The notes below the pieces were generated by a model that saw nothing but the letters and a program-made list of their open reading frames with translations, was not told where the DNA came from and made no database searches. Source: Leclercia sp. 29361 (GTDB lineage: Bacteria > Pseudomonadota > Gammaproteobacteria > Enterobacterales > Enterobacteriaceae). From it: a DNA stretch of 64,000 nucleotides. The translations under genes were made by a program, and so were the position numbers. The stretch is from the NCBI RefSeq assembly GCF_011290365.1, contig NZ_CP049786.1:4030001-4094000 (forward strand). Reading direction: 5' to 3'. Shown one piece after another: positions 47,756 to 61,217 of this stretch (position 1 is the stretch's first letter; every line of letters starts with the position of its first letter).

Positions 47756-48097
47756 TTATGCCTTTTTCGCGCTGTAGACTTCATCACCGCAGAATGCCGG
47801 TTCGGCCCAGAAATTGATGTTGAACTGTGCATCGTCGGTCATCTCAATACGGTGCCAGTACTGGGGTGGGCTGGTCGCAAAGGTTCCTGCGTTAATCACA
47901 ACTTTCACTTCTGGCTCTGTCGCCTCTTCATTGGCGAAACCGTAGTACGTCACCGTCCCTTCCATTACACAGAGCTGGCCAAAGATACCGGCTGCGGTGT
48001 TGTGATGGCTCAGAAGCGCGGCAGGAACATTGTCTTTAGTAAAAAAGGGAGTTGAACGTTTGATTGTCCAATTTTTGGGGATTCTTTGATGGCTCAT
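47756..48097 (-). CDS. DUF1971 (YeaR/TehB-like) cupin-fold protein
   Basis: A 113-residue protein of the DUF1971 family, to which E. coli YeaR and the N-terminal part of some TehB proteins belong. Typical segments are RSTPFFTKDNVPAALL, the VMEGTVTYYGFANEE core and PPQYWHRIEMTDDAQFNINFW. The start has a GGAGG RBS. YeaR in E. coli is induced by nitrate and nitric oxide; a site matching the NsrR consensus overlaps the predicted -10 of this gene, so the same response is likely. The biochemical role is unknown. Confidence 0.85.
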   Translation of the reverse strand: MSHQRIPKNWTIKRSTPFFTKDNVPAALLSHHNTAAGIFGQLCVMEGTVTYYGFANEEATEPEVKVVINAGTFATSPPQYWHRIEMTDDAQFNINFWAEPAFCGDEVYSAKKA

Positions 48098-48114
48098 AAT
48101 TACCTCCGGCTTTA

Positions 48115-48154
48115 AACATGCATTTAAAATACATCTTTATGGTCCGCCTGTAAA
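48115..48154 (-). promoter_or_regulatory. Promoter with NsrR-type operator
   Basis: AACATGCATTT-A-AAATACATCTT (48115-48137) fits the NsrR inverted repeat of two 11-bp arms with 1-bp spacer. On the minus strand TTTACA (-35, 48149-48154) and TATTTT (-10, 48126-48131) lie 17 bp apart, so the operator covers the -10 element. Confidence 0.65.
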
Positions 48155-48202
48155 GCATTATTGATAATAAATCTCATTTACGTGGGAGGATGGGTAATTA
48201 GC

Positions 48203-48227
48203 TTGTAGGCCGGTAAGGCGCAGACGG
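48203..48227 (+). repeat. Partial REP-like element
   Basis: TTGTAGGCCGGTAAGGCGCAG resembles the left part of the REP unit at 41306 and 61863, but lacks a full pairing arm. It abuts the rRNA operon terminator. Confidence 0.5.
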
Positions 48228-48231
48228 CAAA

Positions 48232-48259
48232 AAACCCCGTACCTTAGGGTACGGGGTTT
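48232..48259 (-). terminator. rRNA operon terminator
   Basis: A perfect 12-bp stem (48232-48243 with 48248-48259) followed on the minus strand by TTTTT. It lies 9 bp past the 5S 3' end. Confidence 0.9.
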
Positions 48260-48268
48260 CTTTAATTG

Positions 48269-48388
48269 ATGCCTGGCAGTTCCCTACTCTCGCATGGGGA
48301 GACCCCACACTACCATCGGCGCTACGGCGTTTCACTTCTGAGTTCGGCATGGGGTCAGGTGGGACCACCGCGCTACAGCCGCCAGGCA
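48269..48388 (-). rRNA. rrf: 5S ribosomal RNA
   Basis: A 120-nt 5S gene with ends TGCCTGGCGGC and TGCCAGGCAT and full similarity to E. coli 5S rRNA. Confidence 0.97.
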
Positions 48389-48482
48389 AATTCTGTTGTT
48401 CACCCCGCCCTCAGGCGTGATGAGTAATCTGTATCAGCTGAAAATCGTCTTCTCAAGTCCGCCGAAACAGCTTCGGCGTTGT

Positions 48483-51390
<2,908 letters not shown>

Positions 51391-51615
51391 TCACAACCCG
51401 AAGCTGTTTCACTTCTGATTGCGAAAATTTGAGAGACTCGAACACACCGCTCATCTGCTCTTATTACGGAGAGCAGACACAGTGTGTCGTTTCAATTTTC
51501 AGCTTGATCCAGATTTTTAAAGAGCAAAACTTCTCAATGCACTCGAAAGTACATTTAGAAGTTCATCATTCATCAGACAATCTGTGTGAGCACTACAAAG
51601 GCAGGTTCTTTAAGG
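51391..51615 (-). other. 16S-23S internal transcribed spacer without tRNA
   Basis: 225 bp between the 16S 3' end and the 23S 5' end. It holds a boxA-like GCTCTTTAAAA (about 51515-51525, minus strand) but neither tRNA-Glu nor tRNA-Ile/Ala, which are usual in enterobacterial rrn operons. Confidence 0.85.
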
Positions 51616-53155
<1,540 letters not shown>

Positions 53156-53596
53156 AAGTTTGATGCTCGTGAATTAAACTTCGTAATGAATTACGTATGT
53201 TCACTCAGAGACTTTGGTATTCATTTAGTGTCCGAAGACATTAAGAATCCATGTCACTTTGAGTGCCCACACAGATTGTCTGATAAATTGTTAAAGAGCA
53301 GTGCAACGCGGCTTTCGCTCACCGTTGCGAGGTGGCGTATATTACGTTTTCCTCTTTCAGAGTCAAGCGATAATTTCACGCTTTTCTCTGCTGACCCGGC
53401 GGCTTGTTTGCCGTTGTTCCGTGTCGATGGAGGCGCATTATAGGGAGTTCTCCCGGGGCCGCAACCCTTAAATGACAGAAAAATGACTGACTGCTGCATT
53501 CCCCAGCAAAACCCCGCCTTATACGCATTTGCCCACAGAGTTATCCACAAACTGACTGATATTCTCTGCAGCACGCCCTCTAAGACGGGGTCAAAA
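53156..53596 (-). promoter_or_regulatory. rRNA operon promoter and leader region
   Basis: On the minus strand, P1 has -35 TTGCGG (53459-53464), 16-bp spacer, -10 TATAAT (53437-53442) and a GC-rich discriminator. P2 has -35 TTGACT (53361-53366), 16-bp spacer and -10 TAATAT (53339-53344). BoxA TGCTCTTTAACAA is at 53288-53300. An AT-rich UP-like stretch precedes P1. The layout matches E. coli rrn P1/P2 leaders. Confidence 0.9.
53541..53549 (+). promoter_or_regulatory. Consensus DnaA box upstream of rrn P1
   Basis: TTATCCACA, the strict DnaA box, about 77 bp upstream of the P1 -35 element and 48 bp past the PTS gene stop. It could be a chance match. Confidence 0.35.
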
Positions 53597-54970
53597 TCAC
53601 TCTGCGGCTTGCTCTTTTCCTACCAGGATGGTGGTTAACGTAAAGGAAAGCACCAGCGATATCGCTACTCCCGCCAGAGCAAAGACGAAGTACGGACCTA
53701 TATAAGCAGGCAAGCTGAAGATGCTCGACAGAATGTAGCCATAAAGACGCACGCCGAAGAAGGCAATAAAGGCTGATGCCAGCGAGCTGGCCACCGTGGC
53801 GGCGATAAAAGCTTTCTTATAGCGCGTCAGGACACCAAAGAGTGCCGGTTCGGTAATGCCCAGCAGCGCAGAGATGCCTGCCGACAGCGTAACGGTCTTC
53901 TCCTGACGGTCCCGACTCAGACGCCAGATAGCAAATGTCGCCCCCGCAATTGCCATATTGGCCATAAACATCATCGGCATCAGCATATCGTAGCCACGGT
54001 CACTGAAGTTCTGCAGGGCGATCGGCGTCATCGCATGGTGCATCCCGGTCAGGATCGCCACCGGTCGGATGGCACCGACCACCAGCCCGGCAAAGCTGGC
54101 CGACACACTAAACAGTCCTTCTATAAAGAAGGCGAGTCCTTTACCCAGCCAGATACCAATCGGGCCGATCACCACCAGCGCCGCCAGGGCACCTATAAAG
54201 AGGGTGAGCGTCGGCGTGAAGACGGTTTTCAGGACATCGGGCATGATGCTGTCTACCCAGCGATGGATATAGCTTAATGCCAGTACCGAGAAGATCACCG
54301 GAATGACGCTCGAAGAATAGTTAAAGACGGATACCGGGATCGCATTCATTAACCAGATGGCACTGACCGCCCCTTCCTGATGCGTCGCCAGGGCTTTCGC
54401 TGCTTCTATTAAGGAGGGATACATCAGACAGGCGGCAACCGCCGCGGCGAGATACTCATTGGTCTTGAAGATCTTCGCCGCCGACACAGCGAGGAAGAAC
54501 GGCAAGAAGTAGAAGACGCCGCTGGCAATCAGGTCGATAACCATGACGGTATCGCTTTTCGCCGAGACCACCTTTAAGGCGATCAGCCCGGCGAGCAATC
54601 CTTTTATCATCCCGGCACCGGCAATGGCCGGGACAATCGGACCAAAAACGCCCGAGACGGTATCCATAAAGAGGGAGACCAGACTTTTACGCCCTTTTGT
54701 CGCCGTCGGCGATTTATCAGCGCCCTGGCCGAGCACATCAAGCATTTGCTCATACCAGCTGTTCACCTTCGGCCCAATGATCACCTGAAATTGATCGCTC
54801 TGCAGTTGCGCGCCCAGCACCCCAGGCAGATTTTTGATCGCAGCCTGGTCAACTTTATTATCGTCGATTAAATCAAACCGTAGCCGCGTCATACAGTGCC
54901 AGACTTTATTAATATTCCCCTGGCCGCCGACCAGACGAATAATATTATTGATGGCTTCTTGCGTCCCCAT
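53597..54970 (-). CDS. PTS sugar transporter EIIBC component (glucoside type)
   Basis: A 457-residue phosphotransferase permease. The EIIB domain is at the N-terminus with the phosphorylated Cys26 (VWHCMTRLRF), followed by a linker at about 85-95 and an EIIC membrane domain of about ten helices with GVFGPIVPAIAGAGMIKG, GMHHAMTPI and GITEPALFGV motifs. No EIIA domain is fused or encoded nearby, so a IIA such as Crr must serve it. The sequence resembles the beta-glucoside/sucrose/trehalose group. It is divergent from the dehydratase gene, with which it may form a small sugar or sugar-acid pathway. Confidence 0.87.
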   Translation of the reverse strand: MGTQEAINNIIRLVGGQGNINKVWHCMTRLRFDLIDDNKVDQAAIKNLPGVLGAQLQSDQFQVIIGPKVNSWYEQMLDVLGQGADKSPTATKGRKSLVSLFMDTVSGVFGPIVPAIAGAGMIKGLLAGLIALKVVSAKSDTVMVIDLIASGVFYFLPFFLAVSAAKIFKTNEYLAAAVAACLMYPSLIEAAKALATHQEGAVSAIWLMNAIPVSVFNYSSSVIPVIFSVLALSYIHRWVDSIMPDVLKTVFTPTLTLFIGALAALVVIGPIGIWLGKGLAFFIEGLFSVSASFAGLVVGAIRPVAILTGMHHAMTPIALQNFSDRGYDMLMPMMFMANMAIAGATFAIWRLSRDRQEKTVTLSAGISALLGITEPALFGVLTRYKKAFIAATVASSLASAFIAFFGVRLYGYILSSIFSLPAYIGPYFVFALAGVAISLVLSFTLTTILVGKEQAAE

Positions 54971-55171
54971 AAAGACTCCTGCCGGTAGGGTTGTTGTTTT
55001 ATTGATGCCACGAGAATAGATAAACCCACACTACAAAACAAACCAATAAAAGTTGATATCGCTCACACTTAGCTATACAGGGAGCCACAAAATAGCTAAC
55101 AAACCAAAATTGGTACGGTTTTTAATTAAAATAGAATCAAATAACTGACCAAAATAAATAATAAAAAAACG

Positions 55172-55185
55172 GTTTACCGGTAAAC
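55172..55185. promoter_or_regulatory. GTTTACCGGTAAAC palindrome
   Basis: A perfect 14-bp palindrome 60 bp before the dehydratase start. Its TTACCGGTAA core equals the centre of the gluconate-repressor (E. coli GntR/IdnR, LacI family) operator ATGTTACCGGTAACAT. An ACCAA-N2-TTGGT repeat lies at 55103-55114 in the same region. Confidence 0.5.
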
Positions 55186-55244
55186 ATTTTTAGGGCGATG
55201 ATATTCCCATTCCGTATTTCCACAGAGCAGCAAAGGAGTTTTTC

Positions 55245-56444
55245 GTGACGCCTGTGATCATCACTAATATCGAGTGCTTTATTACCCGCCCGGATCGACA
55301 TAACCTGGTGACCGTTCGCGTTACCACGGAGCATGGCCCCGTCGGACACGGCTGTGCCACCTTCCAGCAGCGCCCGCTGGCGGTTAAAACCCTGGTGGAT
55401 GAGTATCTCAAGCCGCTGCTGATCGGCCGGGATGCCAGTAACATCGAAGATCTGTGGCAGATGATGAACGTTAACGCCTACTGGCGTAACGGTCCGGCGA
55501 TGAATAACGCCATTTCCGGCGTGGACATGGCCCTGTGGGATATTAAAGGGCAGCTGGCCGGTATGCCGCTGTACCAATTGTTGGGTGGAAAATCCCGCGA
55601 CGCGATCCCGGCTTACAGCCACGCCAGCGGCGAGACGCTGGAGGAACTCTTTGCCTCCGCCGATAAACTGGTGGCGCAAGGCTATCGTCATATCCGTTGT
55701 CAGCTCGGTTTTTATGGCGGCACGCCGTCGGCGCTGCATGCCCCGGAAAACCCGACCGCGGGTGCCTGGTTCGATCAGCATGAATACATGGCGAATACCG
55801 TGGAGATGTTCCGCGCCCTGCGCGAAAAATATGGCTGGAAACTCCATTTCTTACACGATGTCCACGAGCGTCTCTTCCCGCAGCAGGCCGTGCAGCTGGC
55901 AAAACAACTTGAGCCGTACCAGCCCTACTTTATCGAAGATATTCTGCCGCCACAGCAAAGTGCCTGGCTGGAACAGGTTCGCCAGCAGAGCTGCGTGCCG
56001 CTGGCGATGGGCGAGCTTTTCAATAACCCGGCTGAATGGCACGACCTGATCGTCAATCGTCGCATCGACTTTATTCGCTGCCACATCTCGCAGATCGGCG
56101 GCATTACGCCAGCATTAAAACTGGCGCACCTGTGTCAGGCCTTCGGCGTGCGTCTCGCCTGGCATGGACCCGGGGATATGACGCCCATCGGCGTGGCGGT
56201 GAATACGCACCTGAACATTCACCTGCACAATGCGGCCATTCAGGAATTTATTCCGCGTTCCACGACCACCGACGGCGTCTTCCCCGGTGCGCCTGAGGTA
56301 AAGGACGGGTTTATCTATCCCCCGACCGCGCCCGGCATCGGTACAGGCTTTAATGAAGAGCTGGCTCTGGCGCATCCGGTGGCCTATCGCCCACACGAGT
56401 GGACGCAGAGCCGCCTGCCGGACGGGACAATTCATACGCCCTGA
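55245..56444 (+). CDS. Enolase-superfamily (mannonate dehydratase-like, RspA-type) protein
   Basis: A 399-residue member of the mandelate racemase/ManD subgroup. It has the N-terminal capping domain ([25 protein letters not shown]), catalytic FLHDVHER (Asp metal ligand and His), metal ligands in FIEDILPP and MGELFNN, and the second-half His in AWHGPGD. It is related to E. coli RspA. ManD-type enzymes dehydrate D-mannonate or D-gluconate, but many members have low or no such activity. It starts with GTG preceded by AAGGAG. It overlaps the convergent regulator gene by 13 bp. The exact acid sugar substrate is unknown. Confidence 0.85.
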   Translation: MTPVIITNIECFITRPDRHNLVTVRVTTEHGPVGHGCATFQQRPLAVKTLVDEYLKPLLIGRDASNIEDLWQMMNVNAYWRNGPAMNNAISGVDMALWDIKGQLAGMPLYQLLGGKSRDAIPAYSHASGETLEELFASADKLVAQGYRHIRCQLGFYGGTPSALHAPENPTAGAWFDQHEYMANTVEMFRALREKYGWKLHFLHDVHERLFPQQAVQLAKQLEPYQPYFIEDILPPQQSAWLEQVRQQSCVPLAMGELFNNPAEWHDLIVNRRIDFIRCHISQIGGITPALKLAHLCQAFGVRLAWHGPGDMTPIGVAVNTHLNIHLHNAAIQEFIPRSTTTDGVFPGAPEVKDGFIYPPTAPGIGTGFNEELALAHPVAYRPHEWTQSRLPDGTIHTP

Positions 56445-57151
56445 TTTTGTCGCCAGGCTAAATTATCGCGGTTATAGGGGCTGACCCAGGTGCAGGTGTA
56501 GTTGATATCGATAATATCGCTCACCTCAAAAACCCGGCCCCCCTCCAGTATTCCGCGATTATTAATATGCATTGCCGGGCTGCCTTTTTTGCAGCCCAGT
56601 ATTACCGCCTGCTCACGGCTGACGCTGACTGCCCGATAGGTGGTCAGCATATGGGAAATGATCAATCCTTTGCTTAATACGTACTGCTGAATGGAGCGCT
56701 CAATCGCCTGCTGATTAAGGTCTGGGAAATCGGCAACCGGCATGCTGGACACTTCCAGCTGTACGGGCTGGTCATCGACGTAGCGCAGGCGGCAAAAGTG
56801 CCAGATAAAACTCTCTTCATCGATACCAAAAATCTGCTGCGCCGCGCGATCGGGCCTTCTCTTATGCAGGCTAATCATCCGGTAGCGCATCTGATCGAAT
56901 CGCTTCTCGGTGATCGAGTTGTAGATCAGCGGATTATTGCGCGCATGCTCGTTGATCCAGATCCCCGAGCCCTGCACGATCCGCACCACGCCAATGCTGA
57001 CCAGTTTCTCCAGCGCCTGGCGGATCGTGAAACGCGACACGCCATACTCTTCGGCCAGTTGCCGTTCAGGGGGAAGTTTGCGTGGCCCCGCCGTGGTGTC
57101 CTGATAGATTTTGCTTAGCAGATCCTGAGTCACAAACTCTTTCTTTTTCAT
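56432..57151 (-). CDS. GntR/HutC-family regulator with UTRA domain
   Basis: A 239-residue regulator. The winged helix ([25 protein letters not shown]) is at about residues 26-50, and the C-terminal UTRA ligand-binding domain contains [19 protein letters not shown] and [10 protein letters not shown]. HutC members sense small metabolites, often sugar phosphates. Its 3' end overlaps the 3' end of the dehydratase gene, so it likely controls that gene and the EIIBC gene from the shared promoter region. Confidence 0.87.
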   Translation of the reverse strand: MKKKEFVTQDLLSKIYQDTTAGPRKLPPERQLAEEYGVSRFTIRQALEKLVSIGVVRIVQGSGIWINEHARNNPLIYNSITEKRFDQMRYRMISLHKRRPDRAAQQIFGIDEESFIWHFCRLRYVDDQPVQLEVSSMPVADFPDLNQQAIERSIQQYVLSKGLIISHMLTTYRAVSVSREQAVILGCKKGSPAMHINNRGILEGGRVFEVSDIIDINYTCTWVSPYNRDNLAWRQNQGV

Positions 57152-57187
57152 TGTTCGGTCCTGAAGTCATTCAATGTTGATCATCCC

Positions 57188-58027
57188 TCAGCAGTCCGGC
57201 ATACCCTGCGCCAGCAATCGCGGCCAGACTGTCGCCCAGTCCGAGCCATGCCCCATCCCGCTGACCACCTCCGTTCGCACACACCTCCCCCCTACTGCCT
57301 GTTGAAAACGTCGGGCGACAGCGGGTGGCACGGTGGTGTCGGCGTCGCCACTGTAATGGATCTGCGGCAGGTCACGCAGTGCAGCAGCGCGATCGATAGC
57401 GCTGCGGGCTGCGGGCATTGGGGTAACATGATGCAGGGCATTGACATACGCAACATCGAGATTGCCTGCCACCGTGCGCAGGGAGCGCACATCATCCCGG
57501 CGTTCCGCCAGCAGCGCGGCGATATTGCCCCCCCCGGAGTAACCAACCAGATCGATCTTCACCCCCGGATAGCGCAGCACCATCTGGCTGAGCGCCTCGT
57601 TCATTGCATCAATAACCGCCGGTGAGAAACGATCCTGCGTCCAGACATTTACGCGGCAGGTGGCCGGTAGCGGCGGCCCGATGAACTGGCAGGGTCGGGC
57701 AAGGTAAAACACATTTGCCTGCTTATCCGCCGCAGCCAGCTTCATACCGGTCGGATTACGCGGGGTCGGATTATCAGAGGGCGTTGTGCGGCTCTTCCAG
57801 GCAAAGCCATCCCCTTCGATGTAGACACGAAGGGTATGAACCGGAGGGGCGATTCGCTGCCATGTCACAATCGGGAACGGATCTGTGTCAAATTCCTCAC
57901 TGATCAGACCACTTTCACTGGCTATTTTTTGCGCAGAGCGGTGCGGATCGTCGGTAATACACCCTACCAATAATAAAGATAAACTAATCAATACGGTTCC
58001 CTGCAAAAAGTGAGGATATATCCTCAT
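57188..58027 (-). CDS. Putative alpha/beta hydrolase lipoprotein
   Basis: A 279-residue protein with a signal sequence and lipobox LLVGC (Cys23), predicted to be membrane-anchored. The nucleophile elbow GYSGGGNIA, a probable acid in HYSGDADTTVP and the His in SGMGHGSDW form a serine-hydrolase triad. The substrate is unknown; no obvious partner is adjacent, and it is divergent from the autotransporter gene. Eight-odd residues after the Cys are polar, as is usual for lipoprotein tethers. Confidence 0.8.
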   Translation of the reverse strand: MRIYPHFLQGTVLISLSLLLVGCITDDPHRSAQKIASESGLISEEFDTDPFPIVTWQRIAPPVHTLRVYIEGDGFAWKSRTTPSDNPTPRNPTGMKLAAADKQANVFYLARPCQFIGPPLPATCRVNVWTQDRFSPAVIDAMNEALSQMVLRYPGVKIDLVGYSGGGNIAALLAERRDDVRSLRTVAGNLDVAYVNALHHVTPMPAARSAIDRAAALRDLPQIHYSGDADTTVPPAVARRFQQAVGGRCVRTEVVSGMGHGSDWATVWPRLLAQGMPDC

Positions 58028-58215
58028 ACCGCACCAGCCTTAACTCAAATTATCAACATGACCAAATATGTGAAATGAATTCAACCGGAAATAATTAAGC
58101 ATCGCTTATTGTTTTCGGCAACGAATTGTATATTCTGCGCCCGAAGATATCGGATTAATCCGAAGAAATCACAACTGCATTTTGCATAAACATCGCAACG
58201 TTATGATGGTACACC

Positions 58216-61098
58216 ATGGAAAAGAAACGTCTTAGCCAGCTGATCTCTCTGCTGGTGGCATCAACGACCGCCCAGGCCTACGCCACATCTCCAGAGTTAA
58301 TTATTGATACCCCGACAAGCAACGTGCAGATTGCCGACGCTAAAGAATTAGTGCATATCACCCAGAATGGATTTGTGACTGGCATGCCAGTTTCTGCCCT
58401 GGCGGTAAATGCGGGGGTGACTGTAACAACGCTTACCAATGATGGCGTTATTAACGACCAGAATGGTATGCCTTTATTTTTAAGTAACAATCTTGTTCAG
58501 ATAGATGGAACAGTCGATCAGCTTAATAATAACGGCACCATTGCCAGCGTTAATGAAAATCAGATTAACAGCGTGTTCGCGGTGGGCGCTTCGGGAGTGG
58601 TTAATACCTTAACCAACACCGGCACCATTAAGGGAAATTCGAATAATTACTATAGCGGTAATTACAACACCGGCACGCTCAACAATGCCGGGACAATTCA
58701 TACCTTAAACAATACCGCTGATGGCAAGATCCTCGGCTCCCTCGGCATCAGTAATCAGGGAACCATTGATAACTTAATCAATGCGGGCCTTATCGGCGCC
58801 ACGGATGCTGAGAATAACAACTACATTGGCCAGAACGGTGCCATTTTTAACAGTGGTACGATTGGCACGTTGCACAATACCGGTTCGATTGACGGGGGAA
58901 CGTCTGATAATTACGGCCGTTCCGGGATCTCTAACCAGGGCAACATTACTACCCTCGTCAATGATAATAAGATTAATGGCAGCTTCGCCGGTATTATTAA
59001 CTATGGCACCATTGGTTCCATTGAAAACAACGGCCAAATTACCGGAAATTACGTCGCAATCTATAGTTATGGTCCTCTTGACTCCATCGTTAACAATGGC
59101 CTGTTAACCGGCGGTAATTATGCTCTGATGGTCGGGAGCAATAACAGCGATGGCGTGACCCTGACCAACACCGGCGATATTGCCGGTGATATTTACGCCT
59201 TAAATGCGACAAGATTAATCATCAATGGCGGCACCATCACCACGGGCACGCTGAGCGGCATCGACGGCGCGACTGGCACTATCATGGGCTCCGACGTGGT
59301 ATTCAACACCGGCTCGCTGCTGCTGAACGATAATATCGTTACCAGCCTGCCTGAATACGGCCTGATGTCACTCCAGATGAGCGATGAAAGGCCTGTGTCA
59401 AACGGCACCGTGGTGAACGAAGCGGCCTCCCTGCAGGTGAACAACAGCATCAATATCGCCGGGGATTACCATCAGAAAGCGGCCGCAACGCTGATTTCCG
59501 GTGTTTCCGATCTGGCAACCACTAACGGCGATCTGCTTGCCGATACCGGTTATGGCCGCCTGAACGTCAGCGGCAATGCCACTATCGATGCGGGTTCCAG
59601 CGTTAATCTGTTGCGTACCGGCAGCACTTACCAGTTTGCCGAAGGCCAGCGCTATGTGGTGATCAATGCCGCAGGCGCAGAGACCGACTACCACGCCGAC
59701 CAGCTGAAGTACAAAGCCCTCGGCTATCGCGGTGTGGTTAATGGCAGCGTCTATGAAGAGGCTGAAAGCAAGGCCCTGGTGTTAACCCTGGGTGCAGAGC
59801 CGGTGATCCCCGATCCGGTAGAGCCTCAGCCTGAGCCAACGCCAGACGTCACGCCGCCGGTAGTGACCGAACCCGAGGTCACCCCCCCGGTTGTCACGGT
59901 GCCAACGCCGACGCAGCCTGCGCCAGCAGAACCTGCACCTGCTCAGCCGACCAAACGGGGTTATGCCACCATCCCGAGCGCCACGGCGGCGCTGGGTGGG
60001 CTCGCGCACTACTCCGGTATCTCGTCTCCGCAGCTGCTGGATCTGTATAACGCCTCGCTGGCAATCGAAGGTAAACAGGAAGCGAACCGTGCTGGCGAGC
60101 GTCTCTCTACCAGCCAGAACCTCAATACCAGCTCTGCGGCCACCGTTGCTACCTCTACCGCTCAGGCAGTAGTGGGTGCTCACATCGATGCCGTACGTAA
60201 CCCGCAGGCCTCCGGCACCAGCGGTGTGGCCACCGGTGATGACTATGCCAACAACTGGATCGTCTGGGGTCAGCCGTTCGGCGGTTACGCTCGCCAGGAC
60301 AGCACCGACAACGTCAGTGGCTACACCGCGAAATTTGGCGGCCTGATCATCGGTGCTGACCGTGCACTGGGTGACAACTGGCGTCTGGGGGCAGCCCTGA
60401 ACTACAGCAACACCTCCGTCCACGGCAAAGACAACCTGAGCGGCAACAACTCCACCGCCGATAACTACGGGGTGATTGGTTACGCGGGTTACACCGGCAA
60501 TCCGTGGTACCTGAACCTCTCTGCGGGTCTCAACCGTCAGAACTACAGCTCCGTGCGTCGCGCTGATTTCACCGGCTTCTCCGGCGCTGCTCACGGCAAG
60601 TTCAACGGTCAGTCCATCACCCTGCAAAGCGAACTGGGCTACCCAATCGCCCTGCCGGCTGACGTGGTGCTGACCCCGCTGGCGGGCCTGACCTATGGCT
60701 ATCAGCATGTGGATGGCTACAGTGAAACCGGCGGCAACGGTATGGCACTGGATGTCAGCAGCACCCATGCGCAGTCTGTCATGAGCGATATCGGTGTCCG
60801 CATCGAGAAGAGCTTCGCCACCGGCCTGGGTAACCTGACGCCGTTCGCCCAGGTCTCGTGGATCCACCAGTACGATAACCGTCAGGTCAGCAGCCATGCG
60901 ACCTACGCCGCCGATGCTATCGGTGAAACCAGCTTTATCACCAAAGGGGCCTCTCCGGTGGAAGATATGGCGGGCGTGGCTGTGGGTACCACCCTGTATG
61001 ACGCCAACGAACTGAGTCTCGACGCGCGTTACGATCTGCAGGCCGGCGACCGCTACCAGGCGCACACCTTCAGTCTGCGTTTACGCAAGTCGTTCTGA
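58216..61098 (+). CDS. Type Va autotransporter with beta-helical passenger
   Basis: A 960-residue autotransporter. A signal peptide (about 1-23, ending AQAYA) is followed by a passenger rich in short LxNxGxI repeats (about residues 70-350), a hallmark of beta-helices. A Pro/Glu/Thr-rich linker (about 530-580; PEPTPDVTPPVV and related) leads to a C-terminal 12-strand beta-domain of about 290 residues ending in RKSF with the terminal Phe. The passenger has no recognised catalytic motif and is probably an adhesin. There is no clear Shine-Dalgarno before the ATG. It has its own terminator. Confidence 0.88.
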   Translation: MEKKRLSQLISLLVASTTAQAYATSPELIIDTPTSNVQIADAKELVHITQNGFVTGMPVSALAVNAGVTVTTLTNDGVINDQNGMPLFLSNNLVQIDGTVDQLNNNGTIASVNENQINSVFAVGASGVVNTLTNTGTIKGNSNNYYSGNYNTGTLNNAGTIHTLNNTADGKILGSLGISNQGTIDNLINAGLIGATDAENNNYIGQNGAIFNSGTIGTLHNTGSIDGGTSDNYGRSGISNQGNITTLVNDNKINGSFAGIINYGTIGSIENNGQITGNYVAIYSYGPLDSIVNNGLLTGGNYALMVGSNNSDGVTLTNTGDIAGDIYALNATRLIINGGTITTGTLSGIDGATGTIMGSDVVFNTGSLLLNDNIVTSLPEYGLMSLQMSDERPVSNGTVVNEAASLQVNNSINIAGDYHQKAAATLISGVSDLATTNGDLLADTGYGRLNVSGNATIDAGSSVNLLRTGSTYQFAEGQRYVVINAAGAETDYHADQLKYKALGYRGVVNGSVYEEAESKALVLTLGAEPVIPDPVEPQPEPTPDVTPPVVTEPEVTPPVVTVPTPTQPAPAEPAPAQPTKRGYATIPSATAALGGLAHYSGISSPQLLDLYNASLAIEGKQEANRAGERLSTSQNLNTSSAATVATSTAQAVVGAHIDAVRNPQASGTSGVATGDDYANNWIVWGQPFGGYARQDSTDNVSGYTAKFGGLIIGADRALGDNWRLGAALNYSNTSVHGKDNLSGNNSTADNYGVIGYAGYTGNPWYLNLSAGLNRQNYSSVRRADFTGFSGAAHGKFNGQSITLQSELGYPIALPADVVLTPLAGLTYGYQHVDGYSETGGNGMALDVSSTHAQSVMSDIGVRIEKSFATGLGNLTPFAQVSWIHQYDNRQVSSHATYAADAIGETSFITKGASPVEDMAGVAVGTTLYDANELSLDARYDLQAGDRYQAHTFSLRLRKSF

Positions 61099-61113
61099 TT
61101 GTTATGAACGAAC

Positions 61114-61142
61114 AACGGGGCCGCGAATGGCCCCGTTTTTTT
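61114..61142 (+). terminator. Autotransporter terminator
   Basis: AACGGGGCC (61114-61122) pairs with GGCCCCGTT (61129-61137), followed by a T run. Confidence 0.9.
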
Positions 61143-61217
61143 ATGCTCCACTGGCAAACATTGTATTTTTCGCCGCGTCGGTCGATAGTGTCTGTTTTTA
61201 CTCAACAGTTAACTCAC

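Noticed and set aside
47329..48262. Genomic island at the pheV hotspot
   Set aside because: No integrase and no duplicated tRNA 3' end were seen; the following genes look like ordinary small chromosomal genes and an rRNA operon.
59782..61065. 427-codon open frame antisense to the autotransporter beta-domain
   Set aside because: Lies wholly inside a clear gene and shows low-complexity composition without motifs.
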